Source: Thomasclavelia spiroformis (GTDB taxonomy: Bacteria > Bacillota_I > Bacilli_A > Erysipelotrichales > Coprobacillaceae). Taken from it: DNA of 14,109 bases. Shown here one piece after another: positions 14,062-14,109 of this stretch. The translations under genes and the position numbers were made by a program. Location: contig JAGZCC010000060.1 of NCBI GenBank assembly GCA_018369555.1, positions 1 to 14,109 on the forward strand. The letters run 5' to 3'. The notes beneath the pieces were generated by a model, which saw only the letters and a list, made by a program, of their open reading frames with translations, was not told the DNA's origin and made no database searches. The number at the start of each line of letters is the position of its first letter. The stretch's first letter is position 1.

Positions 14062-14109
14062 ATGAATAGTATAATTTATCTTGGAATGGATGTCCATAAA
14101 GAAACATAT
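14062..14109 (+). CDS. IS110-family transposase, N-terminal fragment (runs off the window)
   Basis: Sixteen codons are visible, ATG to the window edge, reading MNSIIYLGMDVHKETY. The GMDVHKETY block is the characteristic start of IS110-family DEDD recombinases, with D10 the first acidic residue of the catalytic set. The remaining motifs and the right end lie outside the window. GGAGG (14051-14055) is correctly spaced but sequestered in a stem. The family call rests on this short motif and on the structured upstream region. Confidence 0.78.
   Translation, partial: MNSIIYLGMDVHKETY

Larger units (their letters stand above)
13964..14109 (+). mobile_element. 5' part of an IS110-type insertion sequence
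   Basis: The structured leader and the start of a DEDD-type transposase together mark the left part of an insertion element. It sits after the terminator of the Ldh2-VOC unit, so it does not appear to break a gene. The exact left boundary and the right end are not visible. Confidence 0.65.

Overview
The window is very AT-rich, with compact genes and AGGAGG-type ribosome binding sites. It carries sepF, ylmH, divIVA and a T-box-controlled ileS in the usual Bacillota order. This points to a low-GC Gram-positive; codon use and gene content would suit an Erysipelotrichia/Coprobacillaceae-like gut bacterium, but that placement is inference. No rRNA, tRNA or CRISPR array was found.

Layout. Positions 1-100 hold a cluster of dyad repeats that may be the end of a mobile element or an operator. 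Positions 183-4868 are a division and translation block: sepF, ylmH, divIVA, an isoleucine T-box leader and ileS, closed by a terminator. ylmG, normally between sepF and ylmH, is absent. Positions 4873-5279 are a decayed gene of unknown origin. Positions 5343-7558 are a two-gene unit: an EamA-type membrane transporter overlapping a D,D-carboxypeptidase of the PBP5 class. After about 360 bp with no gene, a large YhgE/Pip-family membrane protein is read leftward (8006-10444). It diverges from an Rrf2-family regulator (10664-11110), and the 219 bp between them are dense with dyads and promoters. A HAD phosphatase then overlaps a DUF523 (TudS-like) Fe-S protein (11162-12239). Next come an Ldh2-family dehydrogenase and a glyoxalase-fold protein (12309-13810) with a terminator. 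The right edge enters an IS110-family element whose transposase start codon sits directly after a long stem that buries its ribosome binding site.

How the genes fit together. SepF and DivIVA act at the division septum and poles, and the carboxypeptidase trims peptidoglycan stem peptides. YlmH and IleRS serve translation. The YhgE/Rrf2 pair looks like a self-contained regulated module, because its shared intergenic region has two strong divergent promoters overlapped by inverted repeats. The HAD/DUF523 pair may be a small nucleotide or thio-nucleotide salvage unit, and the Ldh2/VOC pair an oxidoreductase with a small-molecule lyase or isomerase partner; both are inferences from family and spacing.

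Most promising for follow-up are the IS110 5' region (SD-sequestering stem and possible guide RNA), the YhgE-Rrf2 operator architecture, and the sepF-ylmH junction, where a terminator-like hairpin replaces a normal ribosome binding site. No wholly new system can be claimed from sequence alone.
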